Positions 48,640 through 58,368 of a DNA stretch of 64,000 nucleotides are shown piece after piece; the stretch's first letter is position 1; every line of letters begins with the position of its first letter. Under the pieces are notes generated by a model that was not told where the DNA came from, ran no database searches, and saw only the letters and a program-made list of their open reading frames with translations. The stretch comes from Bradyrhizobium erythrophlei (GTDB lineage: Bacteria; Pseudomonadota; Alphaproteobacteria; Rhizobiales; Xanthobacteraceae), in NCBI RefSeq assembly GCF_900129505.1, contig NZ_LT670818.1:7101001-7165000 (forward strand). Direction: 5' to 3'. The position numbers and the translations under genes are program-made.

Positions 48640-49687
48640 AGATGGCGTCGCGGTCGCGTCTCACCGGCGGGAACGCCGCGCCCGACAGGATCACCCGCAT
48701 CGCGCGCAGCGAATGCTGCCGTCCGTCCCAAGCAACCCGCGGCAGCGCATGCAGACCGGTCCGGCCCTCCGTCCGAACCACGTCGGGTATGGCCGAAGCC
48801 GCGCTGGCGAAGCCCGCCTCCTCCGCCATCGCGGCGTGCTGGCGGCGGAACGATGCGCGGTCGCCGAACGGAAACGCAAAATGCCTGACGTCGCGGCGGA
48901 ACGCGGCCTGCGCGACCGCGCGGCCCATCGCCATCTCGCGGAACGCATCGGCATCCTTCAGGTTCGCCATGACCGGATAGTTCACCGTCGCGCTGCCGAT
49001 CGTCACATTGGGGTCGGCCGCAAGCTTTCCCAGATCGTCCCAATCCATCGAAGCCTCGCGCGACAGGCGCGCAAGGTCGACCGAGTAACGCGTGCAGAGA
49101 TCCTTGATCGCGAAGGAAAGATCCGCCGGCGCGAGCGAGCGCATCCAGCTCTCGAGAAATGCGTAGAGCTGATATTTTTCCGTCGTGGTGGCGATATCGA
49201 AACGCTGTTCCTTGCGATCGATCACCAGGCTGATGCGCTGCTCCAGCCCGATCACCTGCTCGAGGGCGAGCCACCAGGCCTCACCCAGGCCGTCCGGAAA
49301 CGCCGTCGGCACGTAGACGGCGAAGGGAACGCCGTGATTCGCAAGCACCGGATAGGCCGACGCGATCAGATCCTTGTAGGCGCCGTCGAAGGTCAGGCAG
49401 ACGAACCGTCTTGGCTCCGCCAGCGTGACCGCCCTGCGCAAAACCTCGTCCAGCGGGACGATGTCGTAATTCCAGCGCTTTAGCGCCCGGATGGTCCGAT
49501 CGAGAAATTTGGGCGTGATTTCCTTAGCCTTCAGCGGCTGAAAACGGTCGCTGCGCCGCGGGCGCACGCGTTCGAACCGCAGGACGACGCCGGCGACGCC
49601 GGCGCGCCGTCCCCTCAGCCACGGCACCCCGCTGAAATAGGCAAGCTCCAGCCTCAGCTTGTTCAGGAATCGGATATCCGACGGCAA
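48638..49687 (-). CDS. Polysaccharide-deacetylase-like protein lacking the metal ligands
   Basis: This 349-residue NodB-fold protein is associated with the polysaccharide locus. Motif 1 reads LTFDGAYKDL (the first Asp is kept, the metal-binding second Asp is Gly) and motif 2 reads IGSATVNYP where H-(S/T)-x-x-H is expected. All three zinc ligands therefore seem lost, and a deacetylase reaction is unlikely. The later FAFPFGDR strand is present. The start is TTG 49687 with an AAGGAAG ribosome site six bases upstream. It may bind rather than cut glycan. Confidence 0.85.
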   Translation of the reverse strand: MPSDIRFLNKLRLELAYFSGVPWLRGRRAGVAGVVLRFERVRPRRSDRFQPLKAKEITPKFLDRTIRALKRWNYDIVPLDEVLRRAVTLAEPRRFVCLTFDGAYKDLIASAYPVLANHGVPFAVYVPTAFPDGLGEAWWLALEQVIGLEQRISLVIDRKEQRFDIATTTEKYQLYAFLESWMRSLAPADLSFAIKDLCTRYSVDLARLSREASMDWDDLGKLAADPNVTIGSATVNYPVMANLKDADAFREMAMGRAVAQAAFRRDVRHFAFPFGDRASFRRQHAAMAEEAGFASAASAIPDVVRTEGRTGLHALPRVAWDGRQHSLRAMRVILSGAAFPPVRRDRDAI

Positions 49688-49816
49688 CGTCTGCTTCCTT
49701 CGCGGGGCGATTTCCGCCTCATCCCCGACCTTATGTCATTACTCTTTGTTGACATTTCTTTGCAAAGGTCGGCAGAAGCCGAAAATTGTAAATAATTCCC
49801 TGTGGACAGGTTCGTC

Positions 49817-51001
49817 ATGACCATGGCTGCCGCGATCGAAAGCCGAACGGCGGAAGCGAAAGCGTGGTCGAGATCGAGCCGCATCGCCAGCGTCGACATC
49901 GTTGATGACCTCGGCCAGGCCGAGGCGATCTGGCGCGGCCTCGAAGGGCAATTCTCCACCCCGTATCAGCGCTTCGATTTTCTCGGACCCTGGCAGCGAC
50001 AGGTCGGCGCGCCCGAGGGCCTCTCGCCTTTTATCGTCATCGCCCATGACGCCGAGCGCCGGCCGCTGTCGTTGCTGCCGCTCGCACTCCGCCGCAAGCA
50101 CGGCGTTCGCACCGCCTGCTTCATGGGCGGCAAGCACGCCACCTTCAACATGGCGCTGTGGGACCGCGATTTTGCCACCAGTGCGACCGAGGCCGACCTC
50201 AGGGCGCTGCTCGGCGGAATACGCGAACGCGCCGCGGCCGACGTCCTGGCGCTCACCCAACAGCCCTGGCGCTGGCAGGATTTGCCGAACCCGATGGCGC
50301 TGTTGCCGAAGCAGCCCTCGGTCAATGATTGCCCTGTCCTGACGATGGCGCCGGGAGCGGTCCCGTCGGACCTGGTCAGCAATTCGTTCCGCCGCCGCCT
50401 CAAGGGCAAGGAACGCAAACTGCAGGAGCTTGCCGGCTATCGCTATCACACCGCAACATCGGACGCCGAAATCACACGGCTGCTCGACTGGTTTTTCACC
50501 GTCAAACCCCAGCGGATGGCAGAGCAGAAACTGCCCAACGTGTTCGCCGACCCCGGCATCGAGGAGTTCATCCGCGACGCCTGCATGACGGAGCTTGCGG
50601 GCGGCAGCCGTGCCATCGACATTCACGCACTCGAATGCGATGCCGAGATGATCGCGATCTTCGCCGGCGTCGCCGACGGACGCCGCTTCTCGATGATGTT
50701 CAACACTTACACGATGTCGGGCAGCTCGCGTTTTAGCCCCGGCCTGATCCTGATGCGCAACATCATCGACCACTATGCCGCGCGCGGCTACCGCGCACTC
50801 GATCTCGGCATCGGATCCGATGACTACAAGCGGCTGTTCTGCAAGGACGACGAGCCGATTTTCGACAGCTTCATCCCGCTTAGCCTGCGCGGCAAGGTAG
50901 CCGCCGGCGCGATGTCAGGCCTCAACCGCGCCAAGCATCTGGTGAAGCACAACCAGGCGCTGCTTCACGCCGCGCAGCGGCTGCGGAGCGCGCTCCACTG
51001 A
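49817..51001 (+). CDS. GNAT/BioF2-like (CelD/BcsL-type) acetyltransferase-fold protein
   Basis: This is a 394-residue two-lobe GNAT-like protein of the type found in cellulose and exopolysaccharide loci. Typical are FDFLGPWQRQ near residue 55, the RRRLKGKERKLQEL helix, IDIHALECDAEMIAIFAG and the ending YRALDLGIGSDDYKRLFCKDDEP. It would act in the cytoplasm, perhaps acylating a sugar or lipid-linked precursor. ATG 49817 was used; a GTG 15 bases earlier is possible. It lies between the deacetylase-like and Wzc-like genes, both on the other strand. Confidence 0.86.
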   Translation: MTMAAAIESRTAEAKAWSRSSRIASVDIVDDLGQAEAIWRGLEGQFSTPYQRFDFLGPWQRQVGAPEGLSPFIVIAHDAERRPLSLLPLALRRKHGVRTACFMGGKHATFNMALWDRDFATSATEADLRALLGGIRERAAADVLALTQQPWRWQDLPNPMALLPKQPSVNDCPVLTMAPGAVPSDLVSNSFRRRLKGKERKLQELAGYRYHTATSDAEITRLLDWFFTVKPQRMAEQKLPNVFADPGIEEFIRDACMTELAGGSRAIDIHALECDAEMIAIFAGVADGRRFSMMFNTYTMSGSSRFSPGLILMRNIIDHYAARGYRALDLGIGSDDYKRLFCKDDEPIFDSFIPLSLRGKVAAGAMSGLNRAKHLVKHNQALLHAAQRLRSALH

Positions 51002-51031
51002 CGCCATACCGAAAGCCCATCGGAGCCGCCG

Positions 51032-53269
51032 TCAGGCGGCCGCCACCCGCGGGCCCGGCTCGATGGCGTCGGCGGGTTCGGCCGGCCCGCTCAGCATCGT
51101 CACCTCGGAAAAGCCCACCGCCATCAACTGATCGCACATCAGGGCGCGGGCGTCGGCGGCCATCGAGGCATCCGGCACCACCACGGCGCGCGCCTGCGCC
51201 GTCAGCAATTCCGCCGGCAGATCGGAAGCGCTGCCGGCATCCAGCAGGACATGGTCGTAGACCCGCAGCAGCGCGTCGATCGCCAGCGTCAGCCGCGGCA
51301 ACTGCAACAGTGCGCGGTCGAAGCCGGGGCGCCCGGCGCTGACGAGATGAAGGCGCGACAGCCGATCCCTGGTGATCACTTGCGAAAAGCTCGCCTCGCC
51401 CAGCATCAATTCGGCCAGCCCAGGTGCAGCCGGATCGACCGAAACGACTGCGATCGTCGGCGACGACGCCGACAGATCGACCACCACGACCCTGGCGTCG
51501 TGCGCGAGCAGCCGCGCCAGCGTCAGCGCCGTCAGCGTGATGCTCTCGCCGGTTGCGGTGCCGAGGATCGTGACCTTGCGTGCAGCCTCGCCGGCGTTGC
51601 GCAGATCGTCGGCAAGATCCTCGATTTCGGTGAGTTCGGGCGTGATCTCGTGTTCGATCTCTGCGCGCGGTGCGCCCGAAATTTCCGAAACGGTTTCCTC
51701 GAATATCGGCTCGCGATCGGCCACGGCGATCTCCGCGGCCGCGGGCACAGGGGACGGAGCCGGCGGGGTGCCGAACACGGCGACCGCGCGTGGCGCGCTC
51801 ATGCGCAGCAATTCGCCGGTCGCGATCGCACCCGCGCTCAGCATCAATGTCGCCAGCATCGCGATCAGCACGATCGGCAGCTTCTTCGGATAGGCCGGCG
51901 TATTGGACACGCTGGCGCGGGAAATGATGCGGGCGTCGGCCGGCGCGGCATCGATGTTCTCGCGGGTATTGGCTTCGCGGTATTTCGCCAGATAGGATTC
52001 CAGCAGGTCGCGCTGCGCCTTGGCTTCTCGCTCGAGCGCACGCAGCTGGACGTCGTTGCCATTGGTCGAGGTCGCCTGCTTTTTCAACTGCTCGAGACTG
52101 GCACTGAGGCCTTCGACCCTTCCGCTGGCGATACGCGCGTCATTGTCGAGCGAGCGCGAGAGCTTGCTGGCCTCGTCGCGAATCTGGCGGTCCAGATCCG
52201 CAAGCTGCGCCTTCAGCTCCTTGATGCGCGGATGGTTGTCGAGCAGCGTCGATGATTGCTCGGCGAGCTGGCCGCGCAGGGTGACGCGCTGCTCCGACAA
52301 CCTGCGGATCAATTCCGAATTGATCACTTCGGAAGCCTCGATAGGCTTGCCGCTCTGAAGCATTTCACGGATCAGCCGCGCTTTCGATTCCGCATCCGAT
52401 TTCAGCGCACGCGCGTTGTTCAACTGCGTGTTCAGTTCGCCCATCTGCTGGTTGGACAACGTGGTATTGTTGGTGCCGACGAACAGGCTGGATTTCGAGC
52501 GGAAATCCTCGACCCGGGATTCGGCTTCCGAGACCTTCTTGCGCAGGTTGTCGATCTCGCCCGACAGCCACTGGCTGGCGGCCTTGGCCTGCTCCTGGCG
52601 CGCATTCTGCTGCAGCACCAGATAGCCTTCGGCGATCGAGTTGGCGACGCGCGCCGCCAGATCCGGATCGCTCGACTGGAATTCAATGACGATGACGCGC
52701 GATTTATCGACCGCATAGGCGGTGAAGCGGTCGTAATAGGCGTCCAGCACGCGCTCTTCCGGCGTCAGCGAAAACGGGTCGCGGCCGATCCCCAACAGCG
52801 CCAGCAGCGATTTCAGCGGCGACATGCCCTGCAGCACCGGGTCGAATTCCGGCCGCTCGGCGAGCTTGTTCTTCCTGATGACCTCGCGGGCGAGGTCCCG
52901 TGACAGCAAGAGCTGGACCTGGCTGGTGACAGCCTCGGCGTCGAGCGAGGTGCGCTCTTCGTTGCGCTCGCCACTCGGCCGCAGGAACACGTTCTCCCTC
53001 CCGTCGACCAGGATGCGCGCTTCGGATTTATACCGCGGCGTCACCAGATTGACGGCGGTGATGGAGAGCACGGCGGCGAGAAGGGTCGGGATGATGATCC
53101 AGCCCCGCTTGCGCACCAATGCCTGGCCGAGGGCACCGAAATCCAGATCACCTGCCACGGTCGCGTCGACCGAATTGGTGTTGGCCGCAGGACTTGCGGC
53201 GGCCGGCTGGAGCACGGGCTCTTCCCTGCCCGCACGCTCCATACCTGCACGCCAGAACGCAAAACGCAT
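51032..53269 (-). CDS. Wzc/ExoP-like polysaccharide co-polymerase with degenerate kinase domain
   Basis: This 745-residue inner-membrane protein has TM1 at about 57-75, then a Wzz domain with coiled coil, a GNVR-type segment (RALEREAKAQRDLLESYLAKYREAN), TM2 at about 480-505 and a C-terminal P-loop-like domain. The Walker A site reads GTATGESIT, with Glu in place of the invariant Lys. The Walker B is VVVVDLSASS, and no C-terminal tyrosine cluster exists. It may still set chain length and export but probably not phosphorylate. ATG 53269 has GGGAG upstream. Confidence 0.9.
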   Translation of the reverse strand: MRFAFWRAGMERAGREEPVLQPAAASPAANTNSVDATVAGDLDFGALGQALVRKRGWIIIPTLLAAVLSITAVNLVTPRYKSEARILVDGRENVFLRPSGERNEERTSLDAEAVTSQVQLLLSRDLAREVIRKNKLAERPEFDPVLQGMSPLKSLLALLGIGRDPFSLTPEERVLDAYYDRFTAYAVDKSRVIVIEFQSSDPDLAARVANSIAEGYLVLQQNARQEQAKAASQWLSGEIDNLRKKVSEAESRVEDFRSKSSLFVGTNNTTLSNQQMGELNTQLNNARALKSDAESKARLIREMLQSGKPIEASEVINSELIRRLSEQRVTLRGQLAEQSSTLLDNHPRIKELKAQLADLDRQIRDEASKLSRSLDNDARIASGRVEGLSASLEQLKKQATSTNGNDVQLRALEREAKAQRDLLESYLAKYREANTRENIDAAPADARIISRASVSNTPAYPKKLPIVLIAMLATLMLSAGAIATGELLRMSAPRAVAVFGTPPAPSPVPAAAEIAVADREPIFEETVSEISGAPRAEIEHEITPELTEIEDLADDLRNAGEAARKVTILGTATGESITLTALTLARLLAHDARVVVVDLSASSPTIAVVSVDPAAPGLAELMLGEASFSQVITRDRLSRLHLVSAGRPGFDRALLQLPRLTLAIDALLRVYDHVLLDAGSASDLPAELLTAQARAVVVPDASMAADARALMCDQLMAVGFSEVTMLSGPAEPADAIEPGPRVAAA

Positions 53270-53450
53270 CACATACTCCCGCGGACGCCACTGTTCCACT
53301 TCAATTGGCGCGATTACACTCCATTAAGGTTGCCGCTGGGTTAATCGCACGGATTTGTCGCCGGCAACAACGGCCCGGGTCCTGCAGCGGTCATGCTTTG
53401 TTAACCATGAACGCCCTTAATCGGAATCATAACTCTCTCAGGGTTTTCCG

Positions 53451-53672
53451 ATGCGAGGCGTGCGCGCCGTCATGATCTGTCTGGTCGCGGCCCTCGCTCT
53501 GCCGGGCCGCATGCACGCGGCCGGCCCCGCCGCGATGGCGGAGCCGCAAGGCGATCTCGATTCCCTCGCCTACGGGCCAGCCGACGGATCGGGCTCGATG
53601 CGCGTGGTGGTGCCGCTCGGCACCGCGGTCAGCCCCGGCGATGCCGTCCTCGTCGCAGAACGCTGGTTCTGA
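53451..53672 (+). CDS. Short secreted protein resembling the tail of a Wza/ExoF-type exporter
   Basis: This is a 73-residue protein with an N-terminal signal peptide (VMICLVAALALPGRMHA) and an end RVVVPLGTAVSPGDAVLVAERWF. Polysaccharide export proteins with SLBB domains characteristically end PGDxVxVPERxF, so this looks like signal sequence plus terminal strand with the body missing. It may be a remnant or a mini-component. It starts the rightward gene group and ends two bases before the glycosyltransferase ATG. Confidence 0.75.
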   Translation: MRGVRAVMICLVAALALPGRMHAAGPAAMAEPQGDLDSLAYGPADGSGSMRVVVPLGTAVSPGDAVLVAERWF

Positions 53673-53674
53673 TC

Positions 53675-54808
53675 ATGCCCGAGACTCCAGACCAGCCGCT
53701 TCGTATCCTGCACGCGGTGCGCGCGCCCGTCGGCGGCATCATCCGTCACATCCTCGACCTCGCCAACGGCCAGGCCGAGCGCGGCCATCATGTCGGCATC
53801 ATCGCCGACAGCCTGACCGGCGGCGAACGCGCCGCGGCGGCGCTCGAGGAAATCGCCCCCCGCCTCAAGCTCGGCGTTCATCGCCTCGCCATTCGCCGCG
53901 AACCTCACCCTACCGACTTCCTGGTATGGTTGCGTATGATGCTCCTGATCCGGCGGCTGAAACCCGACGTGCTGCATGGCCACGGCGCTAAAGCAGGCGC
54001 CTTCATCCGCATGAAACGCCGGTCCAGACGCAAGATCCGCATCTATACACCGCATGGCGGCTCGCTGCATTACCCGCTGGATACGCTGAAGGGCGCCTTC
54101 TACAGCCGCCTCGAACGCGCGCTGATGAACAATACCGAGCTGTTCCTGTTCGAAAGCGCGTTCGCGCGCGACACCTATCAGCGCACCATCGGCATTCCGA
54201 AGGGGCTGGTCCGCTGCGTGTTCAACGGCGTCACCGCGGACGAATTCGATCCGGTCGTCAAACCGGCCGATGCCACCGATGTCGCCTACGTCGGCGAGTT
54301 CAGGCATATCAAGGGCGCCGACCTCCTGATCGACGCGGTGGCGCGGCTGCGTACAGACGGCAAGCCGGTCACGCTGACGCTTGGCGGCGACGGCGAGGAG
54401 ATGAACGCGCTCAAGGCCAAGGTTCGAGAGCTCGGACTCACCGAGGCGATCCGTTTCATCGGCCACATCAAGGCGCGCTACGGATTCTCCAAGGGCGGCC
54501 TGCTGGTGGTTCCGTCCCGGGGGGATTCGATGCCCTATGTCGTGATCGAGGCGGCGGCGGCGGGAATTCCGATGGTGGCCGCCAATGTCGGCGGCATTCC
54601 GGAAATTTTCGGCCCCCATACCGACGCCCTGTTTGCGTCCAACAGCGCAGGCGCGATGGCGGACGCGATCGAGACCGCGCTCGCCGATCCCGCAACCGCG
54701 CTGGCGCGCGCAAGATCGCTGCGGGAACGAGTCCTCATTCATTTCTCGCAGAAGGCGATGGTCGAAGGCGTGCTGGCGGGCTACCGGGGCGCGTTTGCAG
54801 ATCGTTAA
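53675..54808 (+). CDS. Glycosyltransferase family 4 (GT-B)
   Basis: This is a 377-residue retaining glycosyltransferase. The N-terminal lobe has APVGGIIRHILDLANGQAERGHHVGI and PDVLHGHGAKAGAF. The C-terminal lobe has VAYVGEFRHIKGADLLIDAV and the E-x7-E-like donor site PSRGDSMPYVVIEAAAAGIPMVAANVGGIPEI. The donor and acceptor are unknown. It is the second gene of the rightward polysaccharide group and overlaps no neighbour. Confidence 0.92.
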   Translation: MPETPDQPLRILHAVRAPVGGIIRHILDLANGQAERGHHVGIIADSLTGGERAAAALEEIAPRLKLGVHRLAIRREPHPTDFLVWLRMMLLIRRLKPDVLHGHGAKAGAFIRMKRRSRRKIRIYTPHGGSLHYPLDTLKGAFYSRLERALMNNTELFLFESAFARDTYQRTIGIPKGLVRCVFNGVTADEFDPVVKPADATDVAYVGEFRHIKGADLLIDAVARLRTDGKPVTLTLGGDGEEMNALKAKVRELGLTEAIRFIGHIKARYGFSKGGLLVVPSRGDSMPYVVIEAAAAGIPMVAANVGGIPEIFGPHTDALFASNSAGAMADAIETALADPATALARARSLRERVLIHFSQKAMVEGVLAGYRGAFADR

Positions 54809-54894
54809 CCATCCGTTACCACGATAACCGTTTCTTCCGATTTGTCCGTTAAGCCCCGAGGCAGGGAATTCCGCCTCGGCGCGCGCGTGCCTGG

Positions 54895-56463
54895 ATGCCT
54901 GCGCGAGATACGGACGTGGGAACAGTGGAACCGATCAACGCACGCTCGATGTTAGATGCTGCCGCCCTCGCCGCGGCGGACCGCCCTCCGATGGAACGGC
55001 GGCTCCGGCTGTCGCCGGCAGCACTTGCCGTCACCAACCAGAAAGTGCAGCGGGCCATTTCGCCGATTGTGATCGCGGGTGCCGTCCGCGTCGCCGATTT
55101 TTTCCTGCTCGGCCTGGTCGGCGTCGCGCTCTATCTTGGGTATGTGACGCGGCTTGCCGGCTTTCACTGGGAATATGTCGCCGCCATCTTCGGCATGACC
55201 GCGACCGCGGTGATCTGCTTCCAGGCCGCCGATATCTATCAAGTCCAGGTGTTTCGCGGCCAGCTGCGGCAGATGACGCGGATGATTTCATCGTGGGCGT
55301 TCGTGTTCCTGCTGTTCATCGGCGCATCGTTCTTCGCCAAACTCGGCAACGAAGTATCGCGGCTGTGGCTCTCGGCATTCTTCTTCGTCGGCCTCGCCGC
55401 GCTGATCGCCGAAAGGCTGTTTCTGCGTTCGATGGTACGCGGCTGGGCACGTGAGGGCCGGCTCGACCGCCGTACCATCATCGTCGGTTCAGACCGGAAC
55501 GGCGAACACCTGATCGAGGCGCTCAAGGCCCAGGAAGATTCGGATATCGACATCCTCGGCGTATTCGACGACCGCAACGACAGCCGCGCGCTGGAAACCT
55601 GCGCCGGCAGCCCGAAACTCGGCAAGGTCGACGACATCGTCGAATTCGCGCGCCGTACCCGGATCGACCTCGTGCTGTTCGCGCTGCCGATCTCCGCGGA
55701 GACGCGGATCCTCGAAATGCTGAAGAAATTGTGGGTGCTGCCGGTCGACATCCGGCTTTCCGCCCACACCAACAAGCTGCGTTTCCGTCCCCGCGCCTAT
55801 TCCTATCTCGGCAAGGTCCCGACGCTGGACGTGTTCGAGGCGCCGATCACCGACTGGGATCTGGTGATGAAGTGGCTGTTCGACCATGTCGGCGGCGGCG
55901 TCATCCTGCTGCTGGCGCTGCCGGTGATGGCGCTGGTCGCGCTCGCAATCAAGCTCGATAGTCCCGGGCCGGTGCTGTTTCGCCAGAAGCGGTTCGGCTT
56001 CAACAACGAGCGCATCGACGTCTTCAAGTTCCGCTCGCTATATCACCACCAGGCCGATCCGACCGCCGCGAAGGTCGTGACCAAGAACGACCCCCGGGTC
56101 ACCCGTGTCGGACGCTTCATCCGCAAGACCAGCCTCGATGAATTGCCGCAGCTCTTCAACGTCGTGTTCAAGGGCAACCTCTCGCTGGTCGGCCCGCGCC
56201 CGCACGCCGTACAAGGCAAATTGCAGAGCCGGCTGTTCGACGAGGCGGTGGATGGATATTTCGCGCGCCACCGCGTCAAGCCCGGTATTACCGGCTGGGC
56301 GCAGATCAACGGCTGGCGCGGCGAAGTCGACTCTGAGGAAAAGATCCAGAAGCGCGTCGAGTTCGATCTCTACTACATCGAGAACTGGTCGGTGCTGTTC
56401 GATTTCTACATTCTTCTCAAGACGCCGCTGGCACTGATGACGAAGAACGAAAACGCTTATTAG
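54895..56463 (+). CDS. Undecaprenyl-phosphate hexose-1-phosphate transferase (WcaJ/ExoY/HfsE-like)
   Basis: This is the initiating enzyme of a surface polysaccharide, transferring a sugar phosphate (often glucose) to the lipid carrier. The 522-residue protein has four N-terminal helices, a CoA-binding-like Rossmann region ([17 protein letters not shown], about 200) and a C-terminal catalytic domain with [37 protein letters not shown] and [16 protein letters not shown]. The ATG at 54895 was chosen; downstream GTG codons are possible. Related enzymes start EPS, holdfast or unipolar polysaccharide synthesis. Confidence 0.94.
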   Translation: MPARDTDVGTVEPINARSMLDAAALAAADRPPMERRLRLSPAALAVTNQKVQRAISPIVIAGAVRVADFFLLGLVGVALYLGYVTRLAGFHWEYVAAIFGMTATAVICFQAADIYQVQVFRGQLRQMTRMISSWAFVFLLFIGASFFAKLGNEVSRLWLSAFFFVGLAALIAERLFLRSMVRGWAREGRLDRRTIIVGSDRNGEHLIEALKAQEDSDIDILGVFDDRNDSRALETCAGSPKLGKVDDIVEFARRTRIDLVLFALPISAETRILEMLKKLWVLPVDIRLSAHTNKLRFRPRAYSYLGKVPTLDVFEAPITDWDLVMKWLFDHVGGGVILLLALPVMALVALAIKLDSPGPVLFRQKRFGFNNERIDVFKFRSLYHHQADPTAAKVVTKNDPRVTRVGRFIRKTSLDELPQLFNVVFKGNLSLVGPRPHAVQGKLQSRLFDEAVDGYFARHRVKPGITGWAQINGWRGEVDSEEKIQKRVEFDLYYIENWSVLFDFYILLKTPLALMTKNENAY

Positions 56464-56510
56464 AGCCCTGTCCGGCGTCGCATATCGTTGGGTTGCGTGA
56501 GTTTTGCATA

Positions 56511-57779
56511 ATGGCGTATGCGGCGACAGCCGGAGACTTTGCTTCAACGCCGACTTCCGCGCCACGCGTGCTCGCGCTGCAACGCGCGCTGGTGTGGCTG
56601 GTCGGAGCCAGCGGCGCGATCGTTTTTATCGAGCCCAGCCCCTACGAGCTGGTAACCGCTATCTCCGCAGTCATCTTCCTTGCCACCGGCTTGCGGCTGC
56701 GGCTGGCGTTCATTCCGCTGTTGCTGCTCTTGATCCTGCTCAATATCGGCTATTCCGTCGGCGCCGTCCCCGTCATGGCCAAGCCGGGGGTCCCCAACTG
56801 GATCGCGACGTCCTGGTACATGGCGGTCACGGTGATGTTCTTTGCCACGGTCATCACCGGGGACACCGAGGCCCGGCTGGATATGCTTCGCCGCGGCCTG
56901 ACCGTCGGCGCATTGATCGCAGCGACCTCAGGCATCGCCGGTTACTTCAATCTCGTCCCCGGCGGACACGAGCTGCTGACGCTGTATGACCGGGCCAGCG
57001 GCACCTTCAAGGATCCGAACGTGTTCGGCGCGTTCCTGATCCTTCCGGCTCTGTTCGCCCTGCAAAGCGTCGTTTCCGATTCTCTCGCAAAATCGCTCCG
57101 CAGCACCATTGCGCTGGGAATCTTCGCGTTGGCGATCCTGCTTGCGTTTTCCCGCGCGGCATGGGGCGGACTCGTCCTCACCGCGGGCTTCATGCTGGCG
57201 CTGATGGTGCTGACCAGCGCCTCGCGCGCGCGGCGCTCGCGCATCATCGTGATGTCGGTCATAGCCGTCATCGTCGTGGCGCTGCTGCTCGCGGTGCTGC
57301 TGTCGTTCGACTCGGTCGGCGAGATGTTCAAGCAGCGCGCGAGCTTCGATCAAAGCTATGACGAGGGCCGCTTCGGCCGGTTCGGGCGGCATGTCCTCGG
57401 CGCTGACATGGCGCTGGACCTGCCATTGGGCATCGGGCCCCTGCAGTTCCACCGCTATTTCCCGGAGGACACCCACAACTCCTATCTGAACGCCTTCATG
57501 TCCGGCGGCTGGCTCGCCGGAATCTGCTATCCGGCACTGGTGTTCATCACCGTGATCATGGGATTCCGCCACGCGTTCGTCCGCGTGCCCTGGCAGCGCG
57601 CCTATCTTGCGATCTTCTCGGCGTTCCTCGGCACGGTCGGCGAAAGCTTCATCATCGATACCGACCACTGGCGGCATTTCTGGATGATGCTGGGCGCGAT
57701 GTGGGGCATGTTTGTCGCCGCGCAACGCTACAAGGCGACGTCGGACAACGCGCTCATGGCGCCCGCGGAGGCTTCGTAG
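56511..57779 (+). CDS. O-antigen ligase/Wzy-like polymerase
   Basis: This is a 422-residue membrane protein with about ten helices and a large periplasmic loop. The Wzy_C/WaaL pattern is seen as GTFKDPNVFGAFLILPAL and THNSYLNAFMSGGWLAG. It would polymerise or ligate the glycan assembled by the preceding enzymes. The ATG 56511 follows the sugar transferase by 47 bases. The gene overlaps the convergent MarR gene by 26 bases at its end. Confidence 0.88.
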   Translation: MAYAATAGDFASTPTSAPRVLALQRALVWLVGASGAIVFIEPSPYELVTAISAVIFLATGLRLRLAFIPLLLLLILLNIGYSVGAVPVMAKPGVPNWIATSWYMAVTVMFFATVITGDTEARLDMLRRGLTVGALIAATSGIAGYFNLVPGGHELLTLYDRASGTFKDPNVFGAFLILPALFALQSVVSDSLAKSLRSTIALGIFALAILLAFSRAAWGGLVLTAGFMLALMVLTSASRARRSRIIVMSVIAVIVVALLLAVLLSFDSVGEMFKQRASFDQSYDEGRFGRFGRHVLGADMALDLPLGIGPLQFHRYFPEDTHNSYLNAFMSGGWLAGICYPALVFITVIMGFRHAFVRVPWQRAYLAIFSAFLGTVGESFIIDTDHWRHFWMMLGAMWGMFVAAQRYKATSDNALMAPAEAS

Positions 57780-58287
57780 CAGCCGCGCGCTTGCCCTTGG
57801 GCTGTTCCATCATCGCCTTGAGCTCCTCGTTCGCCGCCAGCATCGTCCTGCAGCCCTGCGTCATGAACCTGAGCAGCAGCTCAAGCTCCGCGTCCGAATA
57901 GCTCGCCCAGTCCTTCAGGACCGCACGCTGCATGTGTTGGTAATACTTTCCGACCTGGGCGATGTTCTCCGGAACGGTGGCAATGAACACCTTGCGGCGA
58001 TCACTCTCGTCGCGCTCGCGGCGTACCAGGCCGGCTTTCTCCAAGCGGTCCACCACGCCGGTGATGGCGCCCGTGGTCAAACCCGTCACCTCCGCGAGCC
58101 TTCCCGCGGTCACGCGGCCCTCGAGGTTGAGAAAATCCAGGCATTCCAGGTCGGAACTCGAAATTCCGACCCGGCTTGCAACGGTCTGTCCGAACAGCAC
58201 GCCCAGCGCCGAGGACCGCCGTACGGCGTGTTCCAGTTGCTCCATCAGCGCGGCGCGCGCCTTCGGCCTTGACAAGGTCGGCTTCAT
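57754..58287 (-). CDS. MarR-family transcriptional regulator
   Basis: This is a winged-helix protein of 177 residues. The HTH region GRVTAGRLAEVTGLTTGAITGVVDRLEKAGLV is followed by the wing RRERDESDRRKVFIATV. It is transcribed divergently from the FAD monooxygenase gene, with a strong palindrome between them, so it most likely represses that gene. The C-terminal tail GKRAAATKPPRAP is basic and overlaps the polysaccharide gene. Confidence 0.9.
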   Translation of the reverse strand: MKPTLSRPKARAALMEQLEHAVRRSSALGVLFGQTVASRVGISSSDLECLDFLNLEGRVTAGRLAEVTGLTTGAITGVVDRLEKAGLVRRERDESDRRKVFIATVPENIAQVGKYYQHMQRAVLKDWASYSDAELELLLRFMTQGCRTMLAANEELKAMMEQPKGKRAAATKPPRAP

Positions 58288-58301
58288 CTCTTAGTCCATA
58301 T

Positions 58302-58322
58302 ATATCTTAGATAATAAGATAT
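58302..58322. promoter_or_regulatory. Palindromic operator of the MarR regulator
   Basis: A perfect inverted repeat ATATCTTA-N5-TAAGATAT (21 bp) lies in the 81-base gap between the regulator and the monooxygenase gene. Its size and AT-rich symmetry are as expected for a MarR dimer site. Confidence 0.82.
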
Positions 58323-58368
58323 TTAGCATCTGGACTTTCTACCACCCCTGGAACCTCAGGAGCAAGCG

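Noticed and set aside
51032..53269. Idea that this is an active BY-kinase like ExoP or Wzc
   Set aside because: The Walker A lysine and the tyrosine-rich tail are missing, so kinase function was not claimed.
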